A stretch of DNA of 64,000 nucleotides from NCBI GenBank assembly GCA_005790605.1, contig SXUI01000035.1, positions 1 through 64,000 on the forward strand. The letters run 5' to 3'. How positions within the stretch are numbered: position 1 is the stretch's first letter; the number at the start of each line of letters is the position of its first letter. The translations under genes and the position numbers were made by a program. This DNA is from Planctomycetia bacterium (GTDB lineage Bacteria; Planctomycetota; Phycisphaerae; Phycisphaerales; SM1A02). Of this stretch, positions 36,879 to 44,617 are shown piece after piece. Under the pieces are notes generated by a model, which made no database searches, had not been told where the DNA came from, and saw only the letters and a program-made list of their open reading frames with translations.

Positions 36879-37724
36879 ATGTCTCGCACACCCGCGGCTC
36901 AATGGGATGCCGCATCCAATCTCGCTGAAAAAAAAGGTGTCCCAGCGGGCATCTGGATGCAATGCCCCGAGTGCGAGGAAACGCTCTTCCGCAAGGCTGT
37001 CGAAGCGAATCTGTGGGTCTGCCCGCGTTGCCAGCATCACCTGCGACTGAGTGCGCGGCAGCGTGTGGAACAACTGCTCGACCCTGGCTCGTTTGAGCCA
37101 TTTGACGATCACCTTCGCCCAGTCGATCAACTTCAGTTTGTCGACAACAAACCGTACCCGCACCGACTCGCGGAGAGCCAGCGAAAGACGGGGAACAACG
37201 ACGCGATTCTTTCTGGCTTCGGGTTCATCAAGGGACGACGCGTTTCGCTTGCAGTGATGGACTTTTCGTTTCAGGGCGGATCGATGGGCTCCGTCGTAGG
37301 AGAGCGCATCACTCGAGCGATCGAGCGAGCGACCGCGCACGATCTTCCTGTCATCGTCGTGTCATGTTCTGGTGGCGCGCGCATGCAGGAGTCGGGTTTC
37401 TCGCTGATGCAGATGGCAAAAACAAGCGCCGTCCTCGCGCGACTCGATGATGCGGGCGGACTGTTTATCTCGGTACTGGCAGATCCGACCACCGGCGGGG
37501 TCACCGCAAGTTTCGCGATGCTCGGTGACGTGATCCTCGCCGAACCACGCGCGCTCATTGGCTTCGCCGGTCCGCGCGTCATTCAACAGACGATTCGGCA
37601 AGAACTCCCCGAAGGATTCCAGCGCAGCGAGTTTCTCCTCGAGCGTGGATTTGTCGATCGCATCGTGCATCGACGGGATCTCCGAAGCGAGATCAGTCGC
37701 GTGATTGACTATGCAGGCCGCTGA
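36879..37724 (+). CDS. accD: Acetyl-CoA carboxylase carboxyltransferase subunit beta
   Basis: 281 residues. With AccA it transfers the carboxyl group from carboxybiotin to acetyl-CoA, the first step of fatty-acid synthesis. The N-terminal zinc ribbon has CPEC (29/32) and CPRC (48/51). The crotonase-like core shows GGSMGSVVGERITRA, VSCSGGARMQE, LADPTTGGVTASFAMLGD and IGFAGPRVI, all family signatures. Its length is normal. A run of eight A at about 36928-36935 (reading EKKG) would be a slippage-prone spot but the frame is intact. The last 14 bases overlap lnt. accA is not in the window. Confidence 0.96.
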   Translation: MSRTPAAQWDAASNLAEKKGVPAGIWMQCPECEETLFRKAVEANLWVCPRCQHHLRLSARQRVEQLLDPGSFEPFDDHLRPVDQLQFVDNKPYPHRLAESQRKTGNNDAILSGFGFIKGRRVSLAVMDFSFQGGSMGSVVGERITRAIERATAHDLPVIVVSCSGGARMQESGFSLMQMAKTSAVLARLDDAGGLFISVLADPTTGGVTASFAMLGDVILAEPRALIGFAGPRVIQQTIRQELPEGFQRSEFLLERGFVDRIVHRRDLRSEISRVIDYAGR

Positions 37725-39435
37725 AGCCGCAACTCCGTCCTGGCGACGGAGCGCCGTTCTCTCAAGCGCGGCCGCACTCTCTCTCTACCTCGCGTTTCCT
37801 CCGCTGGCCCTGTGGTGGTGCGGGTTCCTCGCTCCGATGTTTCTGCTGCTTGCTGTGCGTGCCGCGCCATCGTGGCGGTCATGCGCGCTCATCGTCGGTC
37901 TCACGCACATGCCGCTCTTCGCAGTGCTGCAGTGGTGGATCATCGATGTCAGCGCGCTCGGACTTCCGGCATTCATCGTGTATCTCAGCGTGTGCTGGAG
38001 CATTCTCGCGCTCCTCTTGCGCGCACTTGATAGGAGTGTCCCCGCCTGTTGCTTGCGCGCGACCATCGTGCTTCCCTTGGGATATCTCACGAGCGAGTTT
38101 CTCCGCGGAGATCTGGTGTGTGGTGGATATCCATGGTTCTTCGCCGGTCATCCGCTCATCGCGAGCACGATGCTCTCGCAGTGTGCTGACCTCTTTGGCG
38201 CAGCGACGCTCACGATCTTCGTTGGTGTGATGGCTGGGAGCGTGGTCGATGCGCTGACGGCAAGCCGAGCGGGGAACATCCGAGGACTCCTGCTCGCGGG
38301 TTTCGTTTCGATCGCGACCTTCTTGTTGACATTCGGATACGGGCTCGCGCGACTCGGGCAGTACCCACTCGCAACCCCTTCAGACGCAAGCAGTGTGCTG
38401 ATTGTGCAGACGAGCGTGCCTACTTCCAACAAGATTGCATGGACGCCGCAGGCACAAGTCGACGACACCCAGCGCAGCATGCAACTGACCCTTGCGGGGA
38501 TTCGCGATGCGCGCCAAGCAGGGGAGTCTCCAGTTCTCGCTGTTTGGCCCGAGACCATGCTGCCTGGATTTGGGCTTGAACCCGATGCGATTCGTTGCCT
38601 CACGGAGAGTGGTGCGTGGCCAGGTTCGAGATTTAGTAACGCGGCCACCGATGTCGTTCGCGCGACGGGAGTACCTCTGATGCTCGGAAGTGCCGCATAC
38701 CTCGGCTTGCGTATCGAAGGAGAAGGCAACGACCGACGCTTTGCCTGGGACGAACAGTTCAACAGCGTCTACCTCGTCGAAGGCAACGCTCCCTTCGCGC
38801 GATACGACAAGATTTTCCTCACTCCCTTTGGCGAGCGCATGCCAGTCATTAGCTCATGGCCATGGCTCGAGTCGAAGCTGCTCGCTCTTGGTGCGGATGG
38901 AATGACTTTCGATCTCGATGCCGGAACTGCATACACGCGGTTTGCCGTGCAGACCAAGGGTGGGGCGCCGTTGCGAATCGCGACGCCGATCTGTTTCGAG
39001 GATTCGGTCGGCTGGGTCTGCCGACGCATGATCTTTGGCGATGACGACTCCACCCCGTGGGATCGATCGCGTCACGCGGATCTGCTGATTACCCCATCCA
39101 ACGACGGATGGTTTGGCGACAGCGCGTCCTCTCGCGCGCATCATTTCGATTTCGCCAGACTGCGCGCAATTGAATTCCGCACGCCCGTCTTGCGTTGTGT
39201 GAACACCGGCTTTTCGGCGTGGACCGATGAAGCCGGACGCGTTCGGGCAACGGTCGGCGCTGCGCCCCGAGGCGAGGTGGATCTCGAAGGCACACTGATC
39301 GCAAAGGTGCAACCGCTCAGCGAGGTGCCTCTCGCTGCCCGTGTCGCGGATCTGCCATCCTGGGGTAGCCTGCTGCTGTGCGCGGGGTTACTTTTCCGAT
39401 ACTGGCGGCGTACGAAACACACGCCAGCTCTATAA
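37711..39435 (+). CDS. lnt: Apolipoprotein N-acyltransferase
   Basis: 574 residues from the ATG at 37711, overlapping accD by 14 bases; a TTG at 37705 is also in frame. Lnt adds the third acyl chain to lipoproteins at the periplasmic face of the inner membrane. The N-terminal half has about six or seven membrane helices. The nitrilase-like half carries the catalytic triad: Glu281 (VWPETMLPG), Lys367 (YDKIFLTPFGER) and Cys428 (TPICFEDS). LLITPSNDGWFGDS is also typical. One more hydrophobic segment ends the protein. Several lipobox proteins in this window would be its substrates. Confidence 0.95.
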   Translation: MQAAEAATPSWRRSAVLSSAAALSLYLAFPPLALWWCGFLAPMFLLLAVRAAPSWRSCALIVGLTHMPLFAVLQWWIIDVSALGLPAFIVYLSVCWSILALLLRALDRSVPACCLRATIVLPLGYLTSEFLRGDLVCGGYPWFFAGHPLIASTMLSQCADLFGAATLTIFVGVMAGSVVDALTASRAGNIRGLLLAGFVSIATFLLTFGYGLARLGQYPLATPSDASSVLIVQTSVPTSNKIAWTPQAQVDDTQRSMQLTLAGIRDARQAGESPVLAVWPETMLPGFGLEPDAIRCLTESGAWPGSRFSNAATDVVRATGVPLMLGSAAYLGLRIEGEGNDRRFAWDEQFNSVYLVEGNAPFARYDKIFLTPFGERMPVISSWPWLESKLLALGADGMTFDLDAGTAYTRFAVQTKGGAPLRIATPICFEDSVGWVCRRMIFGDDDSTPWDRSRHADLLITPSNDGWFGDSASSRAHHFDFARLRAIEFRTPVLRCVNTGFSAWTDEAGRVRATVGAAPRGEVDLEGTLIAKVQPLSEVPLAARVADLPSWGSLLLCAGLLFRYWRRTKHTPAL

Positions 39436-39436
39436 G
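39431..39436 (+). promoter_or_regulatory. Possible -10 box for the HEAT lipoprotein
   Basis: TATAAG overlaps the lnt stop and lies 16 bases before the next ATG, which also has its own AGGA Shine-Dalgarno sequence. The -35 is weak. Confidence 0.3.
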
Positions 39437-39452
39437 TTCGCAGGATTTCGAG

Positions 39453-40589
39453 ATGCACACGGCACTTCCACATTTCACTGCAGTCGCGCCGAGGACCGCG
39501 CTCCGTTATGCCTTGAGCCCGCTGGTCCTCTCCATCTGCCTCGCAAGCGCGAGTGGCTGCGCGCCTCGATCCGCCAGCGAGCCGTGGAGCACGAAAGCAC
39601 AGTCGACGACCTCACGCACGCCACCTCCGTCTGCGCCCGCCGCGGGAAGTCCGCGACCGAATCAAACATCGCCAGCGAACGCCGCTCTTTCCTCGCGCGC
39701 CGATGCGGTGATTCGTGAAGCTGCAGCAAGTCCAGACCCGTCGACGCGCGCGCACGCCATCGAGGGCTCGATCCGCCAACCGAGTCTCTTGCAAGAACTC
39801 GCACCTAAAGCGCTTGTTGATCAGAATCGAGGCGTGCGATTCGTCGCTTGCATGGCGGTGGGAGAGGCTCGACTCTCCGAGTTCACGCACCTCGTCCAAC
39901 CCTTGCTCACCGATGACAGTGCTTCGGTTCGCGCAGCGGCGATTCTGACACTCACTCGTCTCGGCGTTACGGTCGACCCAACTCCACTCGGCGCGATGGC
40001 GGCATCAGATGACCTTGAAGCGCGAGCGAACGCGTACCTGGTCCTCGGACTGCTCGGCAATCGAAGCGCTGTACCCATCATTCGTTCAAGCCTCGGTAAC
40101 GCGACGCCGCTCGCAAACCCGATCCGAGTTCGGCTCGTTGATTTGCAGGGTGCCGAAGCGCTCGTCCGTCTCGGCGAAACGCGTGAGATTGACTCGATTC
40201 GTGCGGCGGTGTTCTCGCCGCCTGAACAGGAGGAACTCGCCGTCGTCGCATGCGAGTCGCTAGGTCGACTCCATGACGAAGTCAGCGCGCCGATGCTTCG
40301 AAACATCCTTGCCCCAAACGCAGGAAGAGCGCGCGCGCCCGAAGTTCGACTCGCAGCAGCTTCTGCACTCCTCTCGCTCGGCGCGCCGAGCAAGCCGATT
40401 CTCACCATCGCTCGAGAATATGTCGGGGATGCCGATCCTCGTGTGCGCGCCCAAGCAGCGGTCCTCCTCGGGAAACTTGCGAGCGCCTCGAGCACTGAAT
40501 TCCTCAACGCGCTCCGCGTCGATAGCGACCCAACTGTCCGCCTTTGCGCGAGTGCGGCAAGTCTGTCTCCGGCTGAAACCGGCGAGTGA
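39453..40589 (+). CDS. HEAT-repeat lipoprotein
   Basis: 378 residues from the ATG at 39453, picked because GCAGGA precedes it and the lipoprotein signal then has a normal length; the frame is open further upstream within lnt. The lipobox ends in ASGC (Cys about 36). A Ser/Pro/Thr-rich linker (about 40-75) leads to PBS-lyase/HEAT-type helical repeats: VRFVACMAVGEARL, VRAAAILTLTRLG, ARANAYLVLGLLG, LAVVACESLGRLHD, VRLAAASALLSLG and VRAQAAVLLGKLA. It is probably an envelope-anchored scaffold protein; partners are unknown. Confidence 0.85.
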   Translation: MHTALPHFTAVAPRTALRYALSPLVLSICLASASGCAPRSASEPWSTKAQSTTSRTPPPSAPAAGSPRPNQTSPANAALSSRADAVIREAAASPDPSTRAHAIEGSIRQPSLLQELAPKALVDQNRGVRFVACMAVGEARLSEFTHLVQPLLTDDSASVRAAAILTLTRLGVTVDPTPLGAMAASDDLEARANAYLVLGLLGNRSAVPIIRSSLGNATPLANPIRVRLVDLQGAEALVRLGETREIDSIRAAVFSPPEQEELAVVACESLGRLHDEVSAPMLRNILAPNAGRARAPEVRLAAASALLSLGAPSKPILTIAREYVGDADPRVRAQAAVLLGKLASASSTEFLNALRVDSDPTVRLCASAASLSPAETGE

Positions 40590-40627
40590 ATGCTGGTTTC
40601 AAGAGTTGTCGTGCACCTTGTGGCAGA

Positions 40628-40656
40628 TTGACAGTCCAAGGCGTGGACGATACAAA
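40628..40656 (+). promoter_or_regulatory. Sigma70-type promoter before the coiled-coil/mre region
   Basis: A perfect -35 TTGACA (40628-40633) is followed after 17 bases by TACAAA (40651-40656). It lies in the 207-base gap after the HEAT lipoprotein gene and about 140 bases before the GTG at 40797, leaving a long leader. I see nothing else in that gap. It could drive the coiled-coil gene and the small membrane gene up to the terminator at 41955. Confidence 0.55.
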
Positions 40657-40796
40657 ACCACACCTCTTGAGATCCATTTGTGTAGGAACTCTTGGGGCAC
40701 CGCGTGCTCATTGTTGAACGATGAACGCTCGGTTCGCCTGTACGCGTCTGATATTCGTTCTCACCCGTTCTCACAGTTGTCTGCCGGAGCACCACC

Positions 40797-41687
40797 GTGC
40801 ACATTCTGACCAAGGCATTGCTCGTCATCGTCGCCCTCCTCGCCGTCGCGATCGTCCCGCTCGCAGCGGTGAACGCGTACAACGATTCCCGCTTCGAGTT
40901 GAAGTACCGCGACGCCGATGCGGCACGCGCCGCTTCCGATGCGGCACTCTCTAGCGAGCGCAACGCGAAGGCAGTCATGCAGCAGAAGGCAGAGGACGAC
41001 GCCAAGTCCGCCGCTGAGCGACTCGCGTCATCGCAGAAGGAAGTCGACACCAAGAGCGCCGCGTTGCGCAAGGCAGAGTCGGAACTCGCAAGCATGCAAG
41101 CGACGCAGCAGGGCATCCTTTCGCATCTTGAGTCGCTCGACGCGACTTTCAAGGCGAACCAACTCATCACTGATTCACTCGCGAGCGAGCTTCGCGATGT
41201 CCGCGGCAAGGCGATCGAAGCGCAGCGCCGCATGGCTGAGCTCGACGCTGCACTCGCGGAGCGGACTGCCGAACTCGAAGTCGCCGAGGCGGCTCGTCGT
41301 CTGCTTGAAGAAGAGCGCAAGCGACTTGAGGATGAGAACCTCGCCGCGAAGACCTCGATTGAGCAGTACATCGCCGCATACGGCCAGATCGGTGGAAGCC
41401 GCGCCGGTGCGGTGACCCAACCAGTTGCCGATCGCAATGTCTCCGCGACCATCATCGATGTCCGTCAGCGAGACGGCTCGACCTTCGCGGAAATCAATGC
41501 AGGCAGCCGCGATGGCGTGCAGGTTGGTTGGACGATGATGGTTGGCGACGGCGCCACGTACATCGGCAATCTCAAGATCACCCATATTGATGTCAATCGC
41601 GCCGTTGGCGTAGTCGAACTTGAGAATGCAGCGGCACGCGGCGAAGTAAAGGTCGGTCAGCGCGCCATCGCTCGCGCTGGCGAGTGA
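40797..41687 (+). CDS. Membrane-anchored coiled-coil protein with C-terminal beta domain
   Basis: 296 residues from a GTG start. One N-terminal membrane helix (about 5-25) is followed by a long Ala/Glu/Lys/Arg coiled coil (about 35-190) and a beta-rich domain (about 205-290: VSATIIDVRQRDGSTFAEIN, GVQVGWTMMV, GNLKITHIDVNRAVGVVEL). The beta domain resembles the small barrels seen in FlgT-C or MreC-like proteins. I do not recognise a named family. The topology (short inside, coil and barrel outside) matches MreC and the gene lies 380 bases before mreB, so I suspect a cell-wall or shape role. A terminator separates it from mreB, so it is not in the same basic operon. Confidence 0.75.
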   Translation: MHILTKALLVIVALLAVAIVPLAAVNAYNDSRFELKYRDADAARAASDAALSSERNAKAVMQQKAEDDAKSAAERLASSQKEVDTKSAALRKAESELASMQATQQGILSHLESLDATFKANQLITDSLASELRDVRGKAIEAQRRMAELDAALAERTAELEVAEAARRLLEEERKRLEDENLAAKTSIEQYIAAYGQIGGSRAGAVTQPVADRNVSATIIDVRQRDGSTFAEINAGSRDGVQVGWTMMVGDGATYIGNLKITHIDVNRAVGVVELENAAARGEVKVGQRAIARAGE

Positions 41688-41762
41688 TCGGTTGCTTGAG
41701 ACCGCGACGACACCGATTTGTTTCTTGAAGTCTTCCCCTGACCGCTTTCAGAACTGACTGCC

Positions 41763-41909
41763 ATGATCACCAAGTCCAACCGCACTTCCGATCCTGATGT
41801 CTTCACCGCGCTCCTCGCAGCCGCGGCAATCGCGCTGCTGTTCGGCGTGATCGCGTTGGTCCTCGCCAACGGCTCACAGGCCGGTGGCCCCTTCGACCTC
41901 GTGAAGTGA
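41763..41909 (+). CDS. Small single-pass membrane protein (48 residues)
   Basis: ATG to TGA encodes 48 residues: a polar N-terminus (MITKSNRTSDPDVF), one membrane helix of about 22 residues (ALLAAAAIALLFGVIALVLA), and a short Gly-rich tail ending in DLVK. It lies 75 bases after the coiled-coil gene, on the same strand and before a strong terminator, so it is likely co-transcribed with it. No clear Shine-Dalgarno sequence is present. Hydrophobic design and clean ends make it a plausible real gene; the function is unknown. Confidence 0.6.
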   Translation: MITKSNRTSDPDVFTALLAAAAIALLFGVIALVLANGSQAGGPFDLVK

Positions 41910-41954
41910 CCTAGCCGCATGAGGTTGGGCGCCTTCGCCTGATGGATAACCCCC

Positions 41955-41997
41955 AGACGCCGCGCGATGCCTATTGCGCGGCGTCTGTGTTCTTCTG
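41955..41997 (+). terminator. Strong stem-loop terminator before mreB
   Basis: CAGACGCCGCGC (41955-41966) pairs perfectly with GCGCGGCGTCTG (41977-41988): 12 base pairs around a 10-base loop. TGTTCTTCTG follows, a T-rich but not pure run. It separates the coiled-coil/small-membrane genes from mreB. It could also work as an attenuator for mreB, which starts about 80 bases later. Confidence 0.7.
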
Positions 41998-42069
41998 ATA
42001 GGCTCTTGATTGACGCACTAGCACCATGCCACGCCGACGCCAGACAAGTGCGAGGGAGCAGCAAAGTTG

Positions 42070-43116
42070 ATGTTCGAACGAGTACTCAGTTTCTTCAGTG
42101 TCGACATGGGTATCGACCTCGGTACCTGCAACACCCTCGTGTGTGTGAAGGGCGAAGGCATCGTGCTCAACGAGCCATCCGTTGTTGCAGTCCGAAAAGG
42201 CACCAACAAGGTGCTGAACAACGGCAACGCGGTCGGTGCGGCGGCGAAGGAAATGCTCGGCAAGACACCAGGCACGATCAGCGCGATTCGTCCGATGAAG
42301 GACGGCGTGATTTCGGATCTCGAAATCACGGACGCGATGTTGGCCTACTTCATCCGAAAGGTGAATGGCAATGGTCGCATCTTTGGGCCCCGCGTCGTCA
42401 TCGCCGTTCCTTCGGGCATTACCGCGGTCGAGAAGAACGCGGTCTTCGAGAGCGCCACACGCGCCGGAGCGCGCAAGGTCTACTTGATCGAAGAAGCCAT
42501 GGCCGCAGCAATGGGAGCAGGGCTCCCGATCGCTGACCCCGTCGCGAGCATGATCGTCGATATCGGCGGCGGCACAACCGATGTTGCCATCATTAGTCTC
42601 GCCGGAATCGTGACCTGTGAGTCGCTCCGCGTGGCTGGCGATGACTTCGATGAAGCAATCATCGAACACATGAAAAAGTCCTATGGACTCACGATCGGCG
42701 AGCAGACCGCTGAGCGCATCAAGATTCAGATCGGTTCCGCAGCGCCCATCCCAACGCTTGAAATGGATGTCCGTGGTCGCGACATGGTCGGCGGACTTCC
42801 ACGCCGAACCGTGGTGACCAGTGACGAGATTCGAGAAGCCCTGCAAGCTCCTATCGCAAAGATCATCAAGGCAGTACTCGCGACGCTTGAGCGCGCGGAT
42901 CCCGAACTTGCGAGCGATCTCGTCGAACGCGGGATGACGCTCGCGGGCGGCGGCGCGCTGCTTCGCGGGATCGACACGGTGCTCGCCGAAGCGACAGGTC
43001 TCACAACCACGATCGCGGTAGATCCTCTCACATGCGTCGCCCGTGGGACGAATCGTTACCTTGAAAACCTCGAGGAGTGGAAGGCAACGATGGAGAGTGA
43101 CGGCGACGACAGTTGA
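42070..43116 (+). CDS. mreB: Rod shape-determining actin homologue MreB
   Basis: 348 residues from the ATG at 42070; a TTG three bases earlier sits at a better distance from GAGGGAG. MreB forms membrane-bound filaments that direct wall synthesis. Actin-fold motifs: phosphate 1 MGIDLGTCNTLVCVKG, connect and phosphate 2 MIVDIGGGTTDVAIISL, the adenosine motif LAGGGALLRGI. FERVLSFF at the start can form the amphipathic helix that binds membrane. IVLNEPSVVAVRK is also characteristic. mreC starts in its stop codon. Confidence 0.97.
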   Translation: MFERVLSFFSVDMGIDLGTCNTLVCVKGEGIVLNEPSVVAVRKGTNKVLNNGNAVGAAAKEMLGKTPGTISAIRPMKDGVISDLEITDAMLAYFIRKVNGNGRIFGPRVVIAVPSGITAVEKNAVFESATRAGARKVYLIEEAMAAAMGAGLPIADPVASMIVDIGGGTTDVAIISLAGIVTCESLRVAGDDFDEAIIEHMKKSYGLTIGEQTAERIKIQIGSAAPIPTLEMDVRGRDMVGGLPRRTVVTSDEIREALQAPIAKIIKAVLATLERADPELASDLVERGMTLAGGGALLRGIDTVLAEATGLTTTIAVDPLTCVARGTNRYLENLEEWKATMESDGDDS

Positions 43117-43982
43117 CGCTCCTCGCGTGGCGAAGCTCTCGATGGAGGCCTGAACTCCTCGCGCTTGTGCTAGCAGGAGTCTGCGCAATGCTTCCATCTC
43201 GATGGCTTGCGGTGTGGACCAATCCACTCGCGCTCGTCGTTTCGATTCCAACGGCACCGATCACGCACTTCGGTCGCGCGGCACGAGACATCCTCAGACC
43301 TTACAACCAACCGTGGGACCTCAACTCCCCAGAAGCGCTCGCCCTTCGAAGCGAGGTGGATCTCTATAAGACGCTCTATGCACAAGCGAATCTCGACCGT
43401 GAGTTTCTTGAGCGTTCGCTCGCATCGGTCGGTGCGATCAGCGCTCGCGGCGGTGGTCCAGTCCGACTCGTGGAATGCTCCATCGTTGGAACCAGTGCCG
43501 GCACAAGCGGAGGAACTGCGCAACTCCTGAGACTGAATGCGGGAAGTTCGCTTGGACTGCTTCCAGGCGCAACGGCGTTTCTCGACAATGACTCCATCGC
43601 AGGAGTCGTGGGGAGTGAGATCTCCAGTTTCAGCGCGTTTCTTGTGCCAGTCGAGCGCCTCTCTGGCATCGCTGTGCGATTGTTTCCAGACGTCCCCAAG
43701 AGTTCGGACATCGCTTCGTATCCCGGCGCGGTGCTCCGCCCGACGGGTCGTGGAACTTGGAGCGCAGAGGTTGCGAGTGGCGCTGCGCTCACCATTGGCA
43801 TGACCGCGCGCCTCGCCGACGAGCGCTGGCCACGCATCGCGCTTGGTGCGCGCGTCGGCGAAGTGATCGCCATCGAACCGATTGAGCAAGCACCGCTCGC
43901 CTCGCGCATCGAAGTTCGCCCGATCGTCTCCGCGAATTCCATCTCAAGTATCACGATCGCCATTCCGGAGTCGCAGCCGTGA
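43113..43982 (+). CDS. mreC: Rod shape-determining protein MreC
   Basis: 289 residues from a TTG that overlaps the mreB stop (TTGA); no other start gives a complete membrane helix. The order is one membrane helix (about 10-30), a short coiled coil (about 65-95, LRSEVDLYKTLYAQANLDRE), then a beta-rich domain with LRLNAGSSLGLLPGATAFLD, GVVGSEISSFSAFLVPV and MTARLADERWPRIALGARVG, which follow the MreC pattern. The overall identity with classical MreC looks low, but the place between mreB and mreD is decisive. The protein links MreB to wall synthases. The stop overlaps mreD (GTGA). Confidence 0.88.
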   Translation: MTLLAWRSSRWRPELLALVLAGVCAMLPSRWLAVWTNPLALVVSIPTAPITHFGRAARDILRPYNQPWDLNSPEALALRSEVDLYKTLYAQANLDREFLERSLASVGAISARGGGPVRLVECSIVGTSAGTSGGTAQLLRLNAGSSLGLLPGATAFLDNDSIAGVVGSEISSFSAFLVPVERLSGIAVRLFPDVPKSSDIASYPGAVLRPTGRGTWSAEVASGAALTIGMTARLADERWPRIALGARVGEVIAIEPIEQAPLASRIEVRPIVSANSISSITIAIPESQP

Positions 43983-44551
43983 ACTGGCCAGTCTTTCTCA
44001 TTGCCAGCCTCATCGCCGTCGCGCTCGATGGATCACTCGTGCAAGTGCTTCGCGTCGGTGATGCCAGCCCTTCGCTGTTGATGTTCGTCATGGTGTATGC
44101 GCTTCTGAATGCGAGCAAGCGAACCGCGCTTCGCGCTGCAATGGTCGCGGGCCTCTTCGTTGATCTCCTCAGCCCACTGTTGACGGATGCCGATGGATCG
44201 ACCGTGGTCATCGTTGGACCGCATCTGCTCGCCTTCGCCCTTGGCGCTGCAGCATTCCTCTCCTTCCGTAACCTGCTCTACCGCAAGAGCCCACTTGCCC
44301 TTGCCTTTGGCTGCGTCATCTTTGCGCTGCTCGTCGCCCTAGGAACCACGACGGTCTTCCTGTTGCGCTCGATGTTCACTGGCGACGCGCCTTGGGGGGA
44401 TGCGACTGCAACCGGATATCTCCTCGTCGGCTTCGCCCGCGCTGGCCTCACCGCGATCCTCGCCGCATTTCTGCTTCCGACTCTTGATCGGTCGCGTGCG
44501 CTCTGGGCGTTCGAGGGCTCCGGGAGACTCGTGGGCGGCGCGGCGCGGTAG
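43979..44551 (+). CDS. mreD: Rod shape-determining membrane protein MreD
   Basis: 190 residues from a GTG that overlaps the mreC stop by four bases. There are five or six membrane helices with few charged residues: VFLIASLIAVALDGSLVQVL, LLMFVMVYALL, HLLAFALGAAAFLSF and others. The length and topology match MreD. No rodA or pbp2 follows, although they often do elsewhere; the next gene after 66 bases is the GlmU-like protein. Confidence 0.85.
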   Translation: MNWPVFLIASLIAVALDGSLVQVLRVGDASPSLLMFVMVYALLNASKRTALRAAMVAGLFVDLLSPLLTDADGSTVVIVGPHLLAFALGAAAFLSFRNLLYRKSPLALAFGCVIFALLVALGTTTVFLLRSMFTGDAPWGDATATGYLLVGFARAGLTAILAAFLLPTLDRSRALWAFEGSGRLVGGAAR

Positions 44552-44605
44552 CCGCGACAGCGGTCGGGAGTCACGCCGCGACACCCATGAAACTCCGATC
44601 AACCG

Positions 44606-44611
44606 TAAAGT
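44606..44611 (+). promoter_or_regulatory. -10-like box TAAAGT before the GlmU-like gene
   Basis: TAAAGT ends six bases before the ATG at 44618 with no Shine-Dalgarno sequence, again the leaderless arrangement. No -35 is visible. Confidence 0.4.
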
Positions 44612-44617
44612 GCGTAC

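Noticed and set aside
39821-41455. Long minus-strand frame antisense to the HEAT lipoprotein and coiled-coil genes
   Set aside because: It is Ser/Arg-rich shadow sequence of strongly biased GC-rich coding; the plus-strand genes have clear domains.
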